From Actinophytocola sp035995025 (GTDB lineage: Bacteria > Actinomycetota > Actinomycetes > Mycobacteriales > Pseudonocardiaceae): DNA of 64,000 nucleotides. The position numbers and the translations under genes are program-made. Under the pieces are notes generated by a model. That model made no database searches. It worked only from the letters and a program-made list of their open reading frames with translations, and was not told the DNA's origin. The stretch lies in the NCBI GenBank assembly GCA_035995025.1, contig DASYKY010000035.1, forward strand, positions 1 through 64,000, given 5' to 3'. Of this stretch, positions 49,145 through 56,886 are shown in pieces. How positions within the stretch are numbered: the stretch's first letter is position 1; every line of letters starts with the position of its first letter.

Positions 49145-49151
49145 CCCGACA

Positions 49152-49223
49152 GGGCGTATAGCTCAGCGGAAGAGCACTCGGTTTACACCCGAGCGGTCGC
49201 AGGTTCAAATCCTGCTGCGCCCA
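49152..49223 (+). tRNA. tRNA-Val (anticodon UAC)
   Basis: The 72-nt sequence folds as a cloverleaf. Acceptor arms GGGCGTA (49152-49158) and TGCGCCC (49216-49222) pair with one G-U; the D arm is GCTC-AGC-GGAA-GAGC; the anticodon stem CTCGG/CCGAG encloses TTTACAC, giving anticodon TAC (codon GUA, Val); the T arm contains GGTTCAAATCC. The discriminator is A. CCA is not encoded (next bases CCC). Confidence 0.95.
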
Positions 49224-49543
49224 CCCTGACCAGGTGAAACCTGGCTCCTCAATAACACTGAGTGTCTTTCCCGACACTTCTCCGGCACTAAACTCCGCAG
49301 CTTGCTAACGAATTGTCGGTGGGTCTATGTAGGTCATCGGACGATCCTCCCCCGCGTTCGTGATCAGCTCATCGGTGCGGATCTTGGGAATGTGTCATTG
49401 ATGCGCAGACTTTCCCCCGCCTGTGCCGGCTGCGGCGCCAAACGGCAACCGTTAACCGTGGAATTCCGTTAACGCTGCCCGGCGTCGTGTCGACGTATCG
49501 CGTGGTGTGATGAACCGGTATCGACGTGTACTGGGGGCGTCGA
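49224..49543. other. 320-bp non-coding region after tRNA-Val, AT-richer
   Basis: No credible gene is seen. It is less GC-rich than its surroundings. CGTTAAC (49450-49456) and GTTAACG (49468-49474) form a 7-bp inverted repeat with an 11-bp spacer, and AACGG-CAA-CCGTT lies at 49441-49453; these are 70-90 bp before the MFS gene and may be its operators. No attachment-site repeat of the tRNA 3' end was found by eye. Confidence 0.5.
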
Positions 49544-50767
49544 ATGGGGACGGCGACCGCGCGGCCGAAGGTCCGGCGTCGCGGTATGCGCTACCTGGTT
49601 TCGGCCATCTCCGTGTCCAACTTCGCCGACGGCATCGGCAAGACGGCCTTCCCCCTGCTCGCCGCCAGCATGACCCGCGACCCGGTCGTCATCGGGGCGC
49701 TGTCGGCCGTCGCGGTGCTGCCCTGGCTGCTCTTCTCCATGGCGACGGGCGTGCTGCTCGACCGCGTCGACCGGCGGCGGGCGCTCGTCGCGGCCAACCT
49801 CGTGCGGGCGGCGGTGATCGCCGGGCTCGCGGTCGTCGTGATCGCCGGGGCGCAGGCGTTGTGGCTCGTGTTCGCCGCGGCGCTGCTGGTCGGCACGGCC
49901 GAGACGGTCGCGGACAGCGCGGGCAACGTGCTCATCCCGTCGGTCGCCGGCCGCGACCGGCTCGACCGGGCGAACGGCCAGGTCCAGGCCGCGGAGGTCG
50001 TCGGCCAGTCGTTCCTCGGGCCGCTGGCCGGCAGCCTCACGTTCGCGGTGTTCGCCGCGTTCCCGTTCATGCTCAACTCGGTCGGCTTCGCGGTGGCGGC
50101 CGTGCTGCTGCTCGGCATCGCCGGCACGCACCGGCCGGTCCGCGTGCCCGGGCCGCGGCGCGGGCAGGACGGGCAGGTGCGCGCGGCGCTGAGCTGGCTG
50201 CGGGGTAGCCCGCTCATCCTGCGGCTGATGACGATCGCGGCCGCGCTGAGCCTGACCTCCGAGCTCGCCACGAACCAGCTCGTCCTCTACGTGCTGGAGG
50301 ACCTGCGGCTCGACGACGGCATGTTCGGCGTGTTCGCCGCCGCGTCCGGGGTCGGCGGGCTGGTCGGGGCGGGCGCGCCGAAGCTCATGACCGTCATGCC
50401 GCGGCGGGCCGTGCTGCTGGCCGGCATCGCCGTGTCCGGCGCGAGCTTCGCCGGCATGGGCCTGACCGGCTCGGCGGTGCTCGCGGCGGCCCTGTTCGGC
50501 ACGTTCGCGGTCGGTATCGTCGCGGTGAACGTCGTCATCGCGACGACCCGGCACCTCGCCGTGCCGGACGGCCTGCTCGGCCGGGTCCTCGGCGTGTGGC
50601 GGACGGTCGTGTGGGGCGCGATCCCGGCGGGCGCGCTGCTGGGCGGCGTGACCACCCAGGTGCTGGGCAGCGCGGGCGGGACGTTCCTCGTGTCGGGCCT
50701 GGCGATGCTGGTGGTGTGCGTGGCGGCCATGCCGGCACTGCGGCCTTTCGGCCGGGACCTGCGCTAG
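49544..50767 (+). CDS. MFS transporter (12 TM, EntS-like exporter)
   Basis: A 407-residue major facilitator. The first helix has YLVSAISVSNFADGIGKTAF, motif A is in LLDRVDRRRALVAANL, and about 12 hydrophobic segments run to the end. The overall order matches the EntS/siderophore or drug exporter group. ATG 49544 has GGGGG about 7 nt upstream and is preferred to GTG 49526. Its stop overlaps that of the convergent gene through CTAG. The substrate is unknown. Confidence 0.88.
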   Translation: MGTATARPKVRRRGMRYLVSAISVSNFADGIGKTAFPLLAASMTRDPVVIGALSAVAVLPWLLFSMATGVLLDRVDRRRALVAANLVRAAVIAGLAVVVIAGAQALWLVFAAALLVGTAETVADSAGNVLIPSVAGRDRLDRANGQVQAAEVVGQSFLGPLAGSLTFAVFAAFPFMLNSVGFAVAAVLLLGIAGTHRPVRVPGPRRGQDGQVRAALSWLRGSPLILRLMTIAAALSLTSELATNQLVLYVLEDLRLDDGMFGVFAAASGVGGLVGAGAPKLMTVMPRRAVLLAGIAVSGASFAGMGLTGSAVLAAALFGTFAVGIVAVNVVIATTRHLAVPDGLLGRVLGVWRTVVWGAIPAGALLGGVTTQVLGSAGGTFLVSGLAMLVVCVAAMPALRPFGRDLR

Positions 50768-51234
50768 CTCTTCTCGGTGATGATGAGGTCCACGCCGTTG
50801 TCGGGATGGTAGGTCCACCGCGCGCCGTAAACGTCCCATGCGGCGGTCTGCATTCCGTCCAGCGCGCGTGTGTGCTCCAGCTGTGCGATCACGGCCTGGG
50901 GTGTGCGGAGCTCGCCGAGTGTGCACATGAGACCGTCGTCGGTGTCGCTGCCCGTGCCGTAGTCCTCGCCCGCGGTGTCGATCACCAGGGTGTGGTCGGC
51001 GTCGGCGAGGTCGCCGCTGTGGCAGGCCGAGAACGCCTGGCGTAGCGGCGTATGCGGGTCGGTGATCCCGACCGGCGTGCCGGCCACACCGCGCACGCCG
51101 TGGTCGGCGGTGATCCAGAACCCGTACGTGAACGTGCCAGCGACGACCACGAGCGCGATGACGGCGGCGAGCCACGGCCACAGCAGGCGTTTCCGCAAGC
51201 CGTGATGCTGAACCATTTCTGGCGGCTGGTACAT
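50764..51234 (-). CDS. Small single-TM membrane protein
   Basis: A 156-residue protein with an N-terminal TM helix (about residues 18-42, LLWPWLAAVIALVVVAGTFT) and an extracytoplasmic part with two Cys (FSACHSGDL and GLMCTLGEL) that may pair. Not recognised as a known family. It is convergent with the MFS gene, sharing CTAG at the stops. Confidence 0.65.
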   Translation of the reverse strand: MYQPPEMVQHHGLRKRLLWPWLAAVIALVVVAGTFTYGFWITADHGVRGVAGTPVGITDPHTPLRQAFSACHSGDLADADHTLVIDTAGEDYGTGSDTDDGLMCTLGELRTPQAVIAQLEHTRALDGMQTAAWDVYGARWTYHPDNGVDLIITEKS

Positions 51235-51365
51235 GACGTCCTCCAGGTGCTGACCGAGACGTCGTCAGGACGCCAGTCGGCGTAACCGAATTCACCAATT
51301 GGACGACTTCGACGTATTCGACGGTTTGTTACGCACTACGCATGAATTCACCTGGCCGGGGAATA

Positions 51366-51584
51366 ATGTCCCCTGTGCACCGTCAACCGATCGAGTCGAG
51401 CGTCCTCGCGGAGGTCGGCTATGACCAGAAGCGTCGCCTGCTGGAGGTCAAGCTCGTCAGCGGCGAGTTGTACCAGTACCTGGACGTCCCCGCCCGCGAG
51501 TTCATGGCCCTGCTGGCCGCGGAGAGCTCCGGCCGCTACTACAACGTGAACATCAAACCGAACTACGACTACCGCCACCTCTGA
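51366..51584 (+). CDS. KTSC domain protein
   Basis: A 72-residue protein with the KTSC fold: IESSVLAEVGYDQKRRLLEV, then LYQYLDVPAREFMALLAAES and SGRYYNVNIKPNYDYRHL. The domain name comes from lysyl-tRNA synthetase; single-domain members are common in bacteria and phages with no known role. ATG 51366 has GGGGAA close upstream; the longer start at 51342 lacks an RBS. Confidence 0.88.
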   Translation: MSPVHRQPIESSVLAEVGYDQKRRLLEVKLVSGELYQYLDVPAREFMALLAAESSGRYYNVNIKPNYDYRHL

Positions 51585-51616
51585 CGCCCTCGATGCGCTG
51601 GCACTGGGAACCACCC

Positions 51617-52621
51617 TCAGCGGCGGTTCAGCAACGCGCCGATCTCCTGGCTCGCCGGGCCCGCCTCGGCGAGGTGACGCAGCGCCGCCGGGACCTCCTC
51701 GCCGCGGTGCGCGATCGCCTGCGCGTACAGCCGGCCCGCGCGGTAGGACGAGCGCACCAGCGGCCCGGCCATGACGCCGGCGAAGCCGATCTCCTCGGCG
51801 GCCTGCTTGTGCTCCAGGAACTCCTCCGGCTTGACCCACCGGTCGATCGGGTGGTGGCGCAGCGACGGGCGCAGGTACTGCGTGATCGTGATGATGTCGC
51901 AGCCGGCCTCGTGCAGGTCGCGCAGTGCGGTGGTGACCTCGTCTGGCGTCTCGCCCATGCCAAGGATCAGGTTCGACTTCGTGACCAGGCCGAACTCGCG
52001 CGCCCGGGTGATCACCTCGAGCGAGCGCTCGTAGCGGAACGCCGGGCGGATCGACTTGAAGATCCGCGGCACCGTCTCCAGGTTGTGCGCCAGCACCTCC
52101 GGCCGCGCGCCGAACACCTCGGCCAGCTGCGCGGGGTCGGCGTTGAAGTCGGGGATCAGCAGCTCGACGCCGGTGCCCGGGTTCATCGTGTGGATCTGGC
52201 GCACGGTCTCCGCGTACAGCCACGCCCCGCCGTCGTCGAGGTCGTCGCGCGCCACGCCGGTGACCGTCGCGTACCGCAGGCCCATCGCCTGGACGGACTC
52301 CGCGACCTTGCGTGGCTCGGTCCGGTCCAGCGCGGCCGGCCGGCCCGTGTCGATCTGGCAGAAGTCACACCGCCGCGTGCACTGCTCGCCGCCGATGAGG
52401 AAGGTCGCCTCGCGGTCCTCCCAGCACTCGTAGATGTTCGGGCAGCCGGCCTCCTCGCAGACCGTGTGCAGGCCCTCCCGCCGCACCAGACTCTTGAGCT
52501 CCCGGTACTCGGGACCCATCTTGGCGCGGGTCTTGATCCACGACGGCTTCTTCTCGATCGGAGTCTGGCTGTTGCGGACCTCGAGACGCAGCAGCTTCCG
52601 ACCGTCCGGAGCAATGGTCAC
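51617..52621 (-). CDS. lipA: Lipoyl synthase
   Basis: A 334-residue radical SAM enzyme that inserts two sulfurs into octanoyl-lysine on E2 domains (PDH, OGDH) and GcvH. The auxiliary cluster Cys are 55, 60 and 66 (CEEAGCPNIYEC) and the radical SAM Cys are 81, 85 and 88 (CTRRCDFC). The C-terminal RSSYRAGRLYA carries the Ser ligand of the auxiliary cluster. It is separated from lipB by about 4.9 kb, whereas in M. tuberculosis the two are adjacent. Confidence 0.96.
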   Translation of the reverse strand: MTIAPDGRKLLRLEVRNSQTPIEKKPSWIKTRAKMGPEYRELKSLVRREGLHTVCEEAGCPNIYECWEDREATFLIGGEQCTRRCDFCQIDTGRPAALDRTEPRKVAESVQAMGLRYATVTGVARDDLDDGGAWLYAETVRQIHTMNPGTGVELLIPDFNADPAQLAEVFGARPEVLAHNLETVPRIFKSIRPAFRYERSLEVITRAREFGLVTKSNLILGMGETPDEVTTALRDLHEAGCDIITITQYLRPSLRHHPIDRWVKPEEFLEHKQAAEEIGFAGVMAGPLVRSSYRAGRLYAQAIAHRGEEVPAALRHLAEAGPASQEIGALLNRR

Positions 52622-52685
52622 CAGGTCAGGCTACGCCGTCGCCCCCGGGACGTACTGTGAGGACGACCGGGGCGAGGAGGTGCGG

Positions 52686-53132
52686 GTGGCCGCTGTGTTG
52701 GGAAGCGCGGCGGGCGCGTTGTTCGTCGACGAGCGCGGCCAGGTGCTGCTGGTGGAGCCCACCTACAAGCCGGGCTGGGAGATCCCCGGCGGGGTGATCG
52801 AGGCCGGCGAGACACCGAGCGCGGCGTGTGTCAGGGAGATCGACGAGGAGCTGGGCCTGAACGTCCACCTGGGACGGCTGTTGGTGGTGGACTGGGCGCC
52901 GCACCCACGCGGGGAGAAGGTGCTGTTCGTGTTCGACGGCGGCCTGTTGCGGGCCGCGACCGTGGCACGGATCCGGCTGCCGGCCGACGAGCTGGCGTCG
53001 TACCGGTTCGTGCCGCCCGGGGAGGTCGGCGAGTGGCTGCCGCCACGGCTGACCCGCCGGATGACGGCCGCGTTCGCGGCGAAGGCGGACGGGACCATCC
53101 ACTACCTCGAGAACGCCGTCCCCACGGCGTAG
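52686..53132 (+). CDS. Nudix hydrolase
   Basis: A 148-residue Nudix protein. The box is GGVIEAGETPSAACVREIDE plus ELG, fitting Gx5Ex7REUxEExGU with Mg2+-binding Glu. The substrate is a nucleoside diphosphate linked to X, not known here. GTG 52686 has GAGGAGG 5 nt upstream; GTG 52680 in the same frame is possible. Divergent from lipA. Confidence 0.88.
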   Translation: MAAVLGSAAGALFVDERGQVLLVEPTYKPGWEIPGGVIEAGETPSAACVREIDEELGLNVHLGRLLVVDWAPHPRGEKVLFVFDGGLLRAATVARIRLPADELASYRFVPPGEVGEWLPPRLTRRMTAAFAAKADGTIHYLENAVPTA

Positions 53133-53197
53133 ATCGGGACCCCTCCCGGGCCGGCTGCCCGAAGCTGGGTGCGGCCGGACATCAGAGGGAGGACTCG

Positions 53198-54703
53198 TTG
53201 CGGCGCACAACCAAGCTCGAGCTGCACCAGCTGTCGGTGGACGCCGCGCGGGCGGTGCTGCACCAGCACAACATCGGGCACCTGGTCGACACCGCCACGC
53301 GGCGGGCGGTGGGCGAGCGGTTCGCCGACCCCGCCGTGGCGTCGGCCGCGCTCACGCCACTGGCGGACGACATCCGGGGCATGGCCGAGGACGCGGCGCG
53401 GGCGACCGCGTCGGCCACCGCGACGGCCGCGGTCCGCGAGGCGGCCGACGCCGTCGAGGCGGCCCGCGAGGAGGTCACGACGCTGGCCCGCGAGGCGACG
53501 ACCACGGCGGCCGCGGCGGTGGAGGTGGCCCGGGCGGACGTGCTGACGCTGGCCACGCAGGCCTCGACGCGCGCGGACGCCGCTGCCGAGGAGACGCGCG
53601 CCGAGCTGGCCCGGCTCGCCCAGGAGGCCGCCGAGTCGACGAACACGGCCGCGGAGGAGACGCGGGCGCTGCTCGCGCGGCTCACGGCGGAGGCCACGGA
53701 GACGACGACCACGGCCGCCGACGAGGCGCGGCGGGAGGTGGCGCGGCTGGCCAAGGAGGCGGCCGCGACCGCGCAGAAGGCCGTCGACAAGTCCCGCGAC
53801 GAGGTGCGCCGGCTGGCCAAGGAGGCCACCGCCACGGCGACCGCGGCCGTCGGGCACGCCCGCGCCGAGGTGCTGGCGCTCGCCCGCGAGGCCGCGGAGA
53901 AGGCGTGCGTCGAGTTCGTCCCGCGGCCCGTCGAGGTCACCCTGCCGGCCGGCGGCAAGATCACCGTCACCGGGCACACGCACGAGGCCCTGCCCGAGCT
54001 GTTGCTCGCCCTCGGCGCGCGGTGCCACGTGCTGCTCGTCGGCCCGGCGGGCACCGGCAAGTCGACGCTCGCCGCCCAGGCCGCGGAGGCGCTCGGCCTG
54101 ACCCTGCAGGCGATCTCGCTCGGCCCCACCACGCCGATGAGCAAGGTGTTCGGCTACTTCGACGCGCACGGCAACTACCACGAGACGCCCTTCCGCCGCG
54201 CCTTCGAGCATGGCGGCGTGATGCTGCTCGACGAGCTCGACAACGGCCACCCGGGCCTGCTCGCCGAGCTGAACCAGGCGCTGGCGCTCGGCGCGTGCGC
54301 GTTCGCCGACGGGATGGTCACCGCGCACCCGGACTTCCGGCTCGTGGCCACCGGCAACACCTACGGCACCGGCGGCGACCGCGACTACGTCGGCCGCCAG
54401 GCGCTCGACGCGGCCACCCTCGACCGGTTCGTCACCATCGACGTGCCGGTCGACGAGCAGCTGGAGGAGCGCGTCGCGATGGCGCACGCGCCGGGCAAGA
54501 AGCGGCTCGTGCGCCAGCTGCTCACCGAGGTCCACCGGCTCCGCAAGGCCGCGACCGACAAGCGGCTGCCGGTGATCTTCTCGCCGCGCGTCAGCATCGA
54601 CGGCGCCAAGCTGCTCGCCGCGGGCGCGAGCCTCGAGCAGGTGCAGCGCTGGCGGGTCACTCGCGGCTTGTCCGCGGCGCACCGCGAGGCGCTGGGCCTG
54701 TGA
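53198..54703 (+). CDS. AAA+ ATPase (MoxR/CobS-like) with N-terminal 22-residue helical repeats
   Basis: A 501-residue protein. Residues 92-239 consist of about six and a half 22-residue repeats of the type EVARLAKEAAATAQKAVDKS; they are Ala-rich amphipathic helices (two 11-mers each), likely a long coiled coil or helical rod. An AAA+ module follows: Walker A GPAGTGKST with Lys288, Walker B LLDEL with Asp345-Glu346, then a TGNT sensor motif and LDRFVTIDVP. This matches the CobS/MoxR group (AAA_5), which usually acts with a vWA partner. TTG 53198 has AGGGAGG 5 nt upstream. The next gene on the strand is likely its partner. Confidence 0.85.
   Translation: MRRTTKLELHQLSVDAARAVLHQHNIGHLVDTATRRAVGERFADPAVASAALTPLADDIRGMAEDAARATASATATAAVREAADAVEAAREEVTTLAREATTTAAAAVEVARADVLTLATQASTRADAAAEETRAELARLAQEAAESTNTAAEETRALLARLTAEATETTTTAADEARREVARLAKEAAATAQKAVDKSRDEVRRLAKEATATATAAVGHARAEVLALAREAAEKACVEFVPRPVEVTLPAGGKITVTGHTHEALPELLLALGARCHVLLVGPAGTGKSTLAAQAAEALGLTLQAISLGPTTPMSKVFGYFDAHGNYHETPFRRAFEHGGVMLLDELDNGHPGLLAELNQALALGACAFADGMVTAHPDFRLVATGNTYGTGGDRDYVGRQALDAATLDRFVTIDVPVDEQLEERVAMAHAPGKKRLVRQLLTEVHRLRKAATDKRLPVIFSPRVSIDGAKLLAAGASLEQVQRWRVTRGLSAAHREALGL
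53471..53914 (+). repeat. 66-bp in-frame tandem repeats in the AAA+ gene
   Basis: Units begin at 53471, 53537, 53603, 53669, 53735, 53801 and 53867 (last partial), each 66 bp = 22 codons. They are diverged in DNA but keep hydrophobic and charged positions, such as E-V-x-x-L-A-x-E-A. This exact register suggests tandem duplication of a 22-codon unit. Confidence 0.85.
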
Positions 54704-54870
54704 GCGGGAGCGTGAGCGGGAGCGACGGAGCGTTCGCCGTCTGGACTGACGCTCGCGCGCAGGCGCGCCAGCGCCGAGCACGGAGGAGGGAAGACGGCGA
54801 GTAGCGGAGGAGCGGAGCGAACCAATGGACACAGCGCGGGGCGAACCATGAACACAGCGCGGGGCGAAAC
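54704..54870. repeat. Spacer with dispersed element and 23-bp tandem repeats
   Basis: The 167-bp gap between the AAA+ gene and its partner holds GAGCGGGAGCGTGAGCGGGA at the start, a GCGCGCCAGCGCCGAGCACG element like that at 45016-45035, and a 23-bp unit three times (start codons 54825, 54848 and 54871). The unit reads about GCGAACCATGAACACAGCGC. The third copy carries the TTG start of the downstream gene. Confidence 0.75.
54825..54851 (+). CDS. 8-codon mini-ORF 1 in the 23-bp repeat
   Basis: Reads ATG GAC ACA GCG CGG GGC GAA CCA TGA (MDTARGEP). The stop overlaps the ATG of the next mini-ORF (ATGA). It may only reflect duplication of the start region, but it could feed ribosomes to the next start. 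Confidence 0.35.
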   Translation: MDTARGEP

Positions 54871-54874
54871 TTGA
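54848..54874 (+). CDS. 8-codon mini-ORF 2 in the 23-bp repeat
   Basis: Reads ATG AAC ACA GCG CGG GGC GAA ACT TGA (MNTARGET). Its stop overlaps the TTG start of the real gene at 54871 (TTGA). Same reasoning as for mini-ORF 1. Confidence 0.35.
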   Translation: MNTARGET

Positions 54875-55698
54875 ACACAGCACTGCCCGCTTTGCTCTCC
54901 TGGCACGACTTTCTCGACGCGGCGCGGGCGCCCGAGACCATTCACGGCTCCGGCCGCCACGGGGGCGACGACTGGTGCGGCGGCTCGTGGGCGGAGGCGC
55001 TGCGGCTGGCCGTCGACGGGTGGCCGCTGGCGCTGCGGGAGGCCGACGTGTCGGTCGGCGCGCTGCGCGAGCGGGCCGGGCTCGGCGTCTCCGCGCTCAC
55101 CCTCGAGCCGACCTGGGACGTGACCGGCAGCGAGGTCGACGTCGGCGCCTACCTCGCCGGGGTGCCGGAGTGCATGGTCGACGCGGTGCCGCGGCGGACG
55201 TCCACGCGCGGGCGGGTGGTGACGTTCGTGGTGCCGGCGACGTACCTGAGCACGACGCCGCACCGGCTCGTGCGCAACCGCGGGATCGCGCTCGCCACCC
55301 TGTGTGCGGCGATCATCGGGGCGGGGCACAGCGTGGAGATCTGGTCCGGCTGGTCGTGCATGGTCGGCCACGACCGGCACACCGCGATGGCCCGGGTGGT
55401 CTCCGCGGGCGAGCCGCTGGACGTCGGGCGGCTCGTGTTCGCGGTCGCGCACCCGCTGATGTGCCGCCGGCTGTGGTTCGCCCTGTGGGACGCCCAGCCG
55501 CGAGCGCTCGCCAAGCGCATGAACGCCGACAACTACGGCGCGCCGCCCTACCACTGCCTGCCGACGGACCTGCCCGGCGAGGTGACCGACCCGTACGTCT
55601 TCCCGTACCTGCGCCCAGACGATCCACAGTGGACGGACCTGGACACCGCGCTCGACTGGTGTCACCGGACGTTCGTCGAGCTCGGCCTGCTCGACTGA
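54871..55698 (+). CDS. Partner of the AAA+ ATPase, vWA-like (possibly DUF7192)
   Basis: A 275-residue protein without TM or signal. The middle has an alpha/beta pattern reminiscent of a vWA/Rossmann sheet: the strand RVVTFVVPATYL, a helix RNRGIALATLCAAIIGAG, and strands SVEIWSGWSC and RLVFAVAHPLM. The canonical MIDAS DxSxS is not present. I recall similar proteins under DUF7192, often next to CobS/MoxR-like ATPases and in phages, but this is memory, not a search. TTG start with a weak RBS, in a tandem repeat that chains earlier mini-ORFs. The coupling to the upstream ATPase supports a MoxR-vWA type pair. Confidence 0.6.
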   Translation: MNTALPALLSWHDFLDAARAPETIHGSGRHGGDDWCGGSWAEALRLAVDGWPLALREADVSVGALRERAGLGVSALTLEPTWDVTGSEVDVGAYLAGVPECMVDAVPRRTSTRGRVVTFVVPATYLSTTPHRLVRNRGIALATLCAAIIGAGHSVEIWSGWSCMVGHDRHTAMARVVSAGEPLDVGRLVFAVAHPLMCRRLWFALWDAQPRALAKRMNADNYGAPPYHCLPTDLPGEVTDPYVFPYLRPDDPQWTDLDTALDWCHRTFVELGLLD

Positions 55699-55700
55699 CG

Positions 55701-56159
55701 TCAGCCGGACGGAACCAGCTTGCGCAGGAACCGTTCCACCGGGTTGCGCCGCGGGCCGTTGCGCTGCAGCGTGACGAACGCGGCGCCGAGCGCGGCCTGC
55801 TCCAGCCTGCCGTCCTCGGGGCCGGTGAGCCCGGCGGCCCGGGCGAGCATCCGTTGCTCGGCGCGGATCAGTGCACGCAGCGGCGGATGGTCGGCGTGCT
55901 CGTCGAGCAGCCGCAGCAGCGCGGGGTTCGCCGCGGCGGCCGCGCGCCACGCGGCGCCGACCGCGTCGGCGGGATCGTCGGCGGGATCACCGGAATCGGT
56001 GGCCAGCTCGACCCGGCCGGCCAGCTGCAGCGACCAGCGGTGGTGCAGGGCCAGCAGGACCTCGGTCGGACCCGCGAACGGGTCCGGCACGAACAGCTCG
56101 CCGCGTTCGATCACGCTGTTCAGGGCGTCTCGGCGGCGGTAGTACTCGTCCCAGCCCAT
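55701..56159 (-). CDS. Hypothetical helical protein
   Basis: A 152-residue soluble protein, start MGWDEYYRRRDALNSVIERG, rich in Ala and Arg helices; no TM, no motif recognised. A strong purine-rich AAGGGGGAAG precedes the ATG. It is divergent from the TetR gene and shares its operator-rich upstream region, so it may be controlled by that TetR. Confidence 0.6.
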   Translation of the reverse strand: MGWDEYYRRRDALNSVIERGELFVPDPFAGPTEVLLALHHRWSLQLAGRVELATDSGDPADDPADAVGAAWRAAAAANPALLRLLDEHADHPPLRALIRAEQRMLARAAGLTGPEDGRLEQAALGAAFVTLQRNGPRRNPVERFLRKLVPSG

Positions 56160-56185
56160 TGCTTCCCCCTTGTCGTGACGTCGGT

Positions 56186-56248
56186 CATACCGCCGGTCTT
56201 CGACATACCGTCGGTATGGTCGGACAAGGTCAACGTACCACCGGTATG
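56186..56248. promoter_or_regulatory. Three related operator-like sites between divergent genes
   Basis: CATACCG-T-CGGTATG at 56204-56218 is a perfect 7-bp inverted repeat. Related copies are CATACCGCCGGT at 56186-56197 and CGTACCACCGGTATG at 56234-56248. They lie between the hypothetical gene (minus) and the tetR gene (plus), a typical setting for TetR autoregulation of both genes. The match to a TetR site is by pattern and position only. Confidence 0.7.
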
Positions 56249-56271
56249 TGCCGGCGAGGTGTCGTACGGTT

Positions 56272-56886
56272 GTGAACGTGGTGACAATGCGGTCGAGGCG
56301 CGTCGACTACACCGAGTCGACCCGGCAGGCGCTGGTGGACTCGGCGCTGGACCTGTTCACCAAGCGCGGCTATGCGGGCACCTCGCTCGAGGCGATCGTG
56401 AAGCGCGCCCGGGTGACCAAGGGCGCGCTGTACCACCACTTCAGCGGCAAGCAGGCGTTGTTCGAGGCGGCGTTCGACCAGGTGGAGACGGCCGCGATGA
56501 ACCGGCTGACCGAGGTCGTGGTCGGGGACGGCACGGCATGGGAGCGCGCGATGGCGGGCATCCAGGCGTACGTGCGGGTGTGCCTGGAGCCGTCCTACCA
56601 GCGGATCGTGATCCACGAGGCGCCGGTGGTGATGGGCTGGGAGCGGTGGCGCGAGGCCGAGGAGCACTTCAGCTACGGCCTGGTGCGCGCGACCGTCGAG
56701 GCCCTGGTCGAGGCCGGCGAGATCGAGGCGCTGCCGGTGGAGGTGACCGCGCGGATCCTGTTCGGCGCGCTGTCCGCGGGCGCGGAGGCGATCGCGAGCG
56801 CGGCGGACCCGAAGAAGACGGGCGCCGAGGTCACCCACACGATCGTCGCGGTCATGTCGGGCATGCGCCACAACGCGCAGGCATGA
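56272..56886 (+). CDS. TetR family transcriptional regulator
   Basis: A 204-residue one-component regulator. The HTH domain is near residues 8-55: RQALVDSALDLFTKRGYAGT, then SLEAIVKRARVTKGALYHHF. The C-terminal ligand-binding domain is mostly helical. GTG 56272 is chosen for its distance from GAGG; 56248, 56278 and ATG 56287 are alternatives. Operator-like repeats lie just upstream. It overlaps the next gene by ATGA, so the GNAT is cotranscribed. Confidence 0.9.
   Translation: MNVVTMRSRRVDYTESTRQALVDSALDLFTKRGYAGTSLEAIVKRARVTKGALYHHFSGKQALFEAAFDQVETAAMNRLTEVVVGDGTAWERAMAGIQAYVRVCLEPSYQRIVIHEAPVVMGWERWREAEEHFSYGLVRATVEALVEAGEIEALPVEVTARILFGALSAGAEAIASAADPKKTGAEVTHTIVAVMSGMRHNAQA

Noticed and set aside
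49080..49277. 65-residue minus-strand ORF with AQQDLNLRPLGCKPS
   Set aside because: It is the reverse strand of tRNA-Val, a common false protein call.
49152..49543. tRNA-Val as integration site of a mobile element
   Set aside because: The 3' flank is empty and AT-richer, but I found no integrase gene and no repeated tRNA end.
53198..54703. Reading the 22-residue repeats as a phage tail-fibre protein
   Set aside because: The repeats are alpha-helical and fused to an AAA+ domain; no phage genes are nearby.
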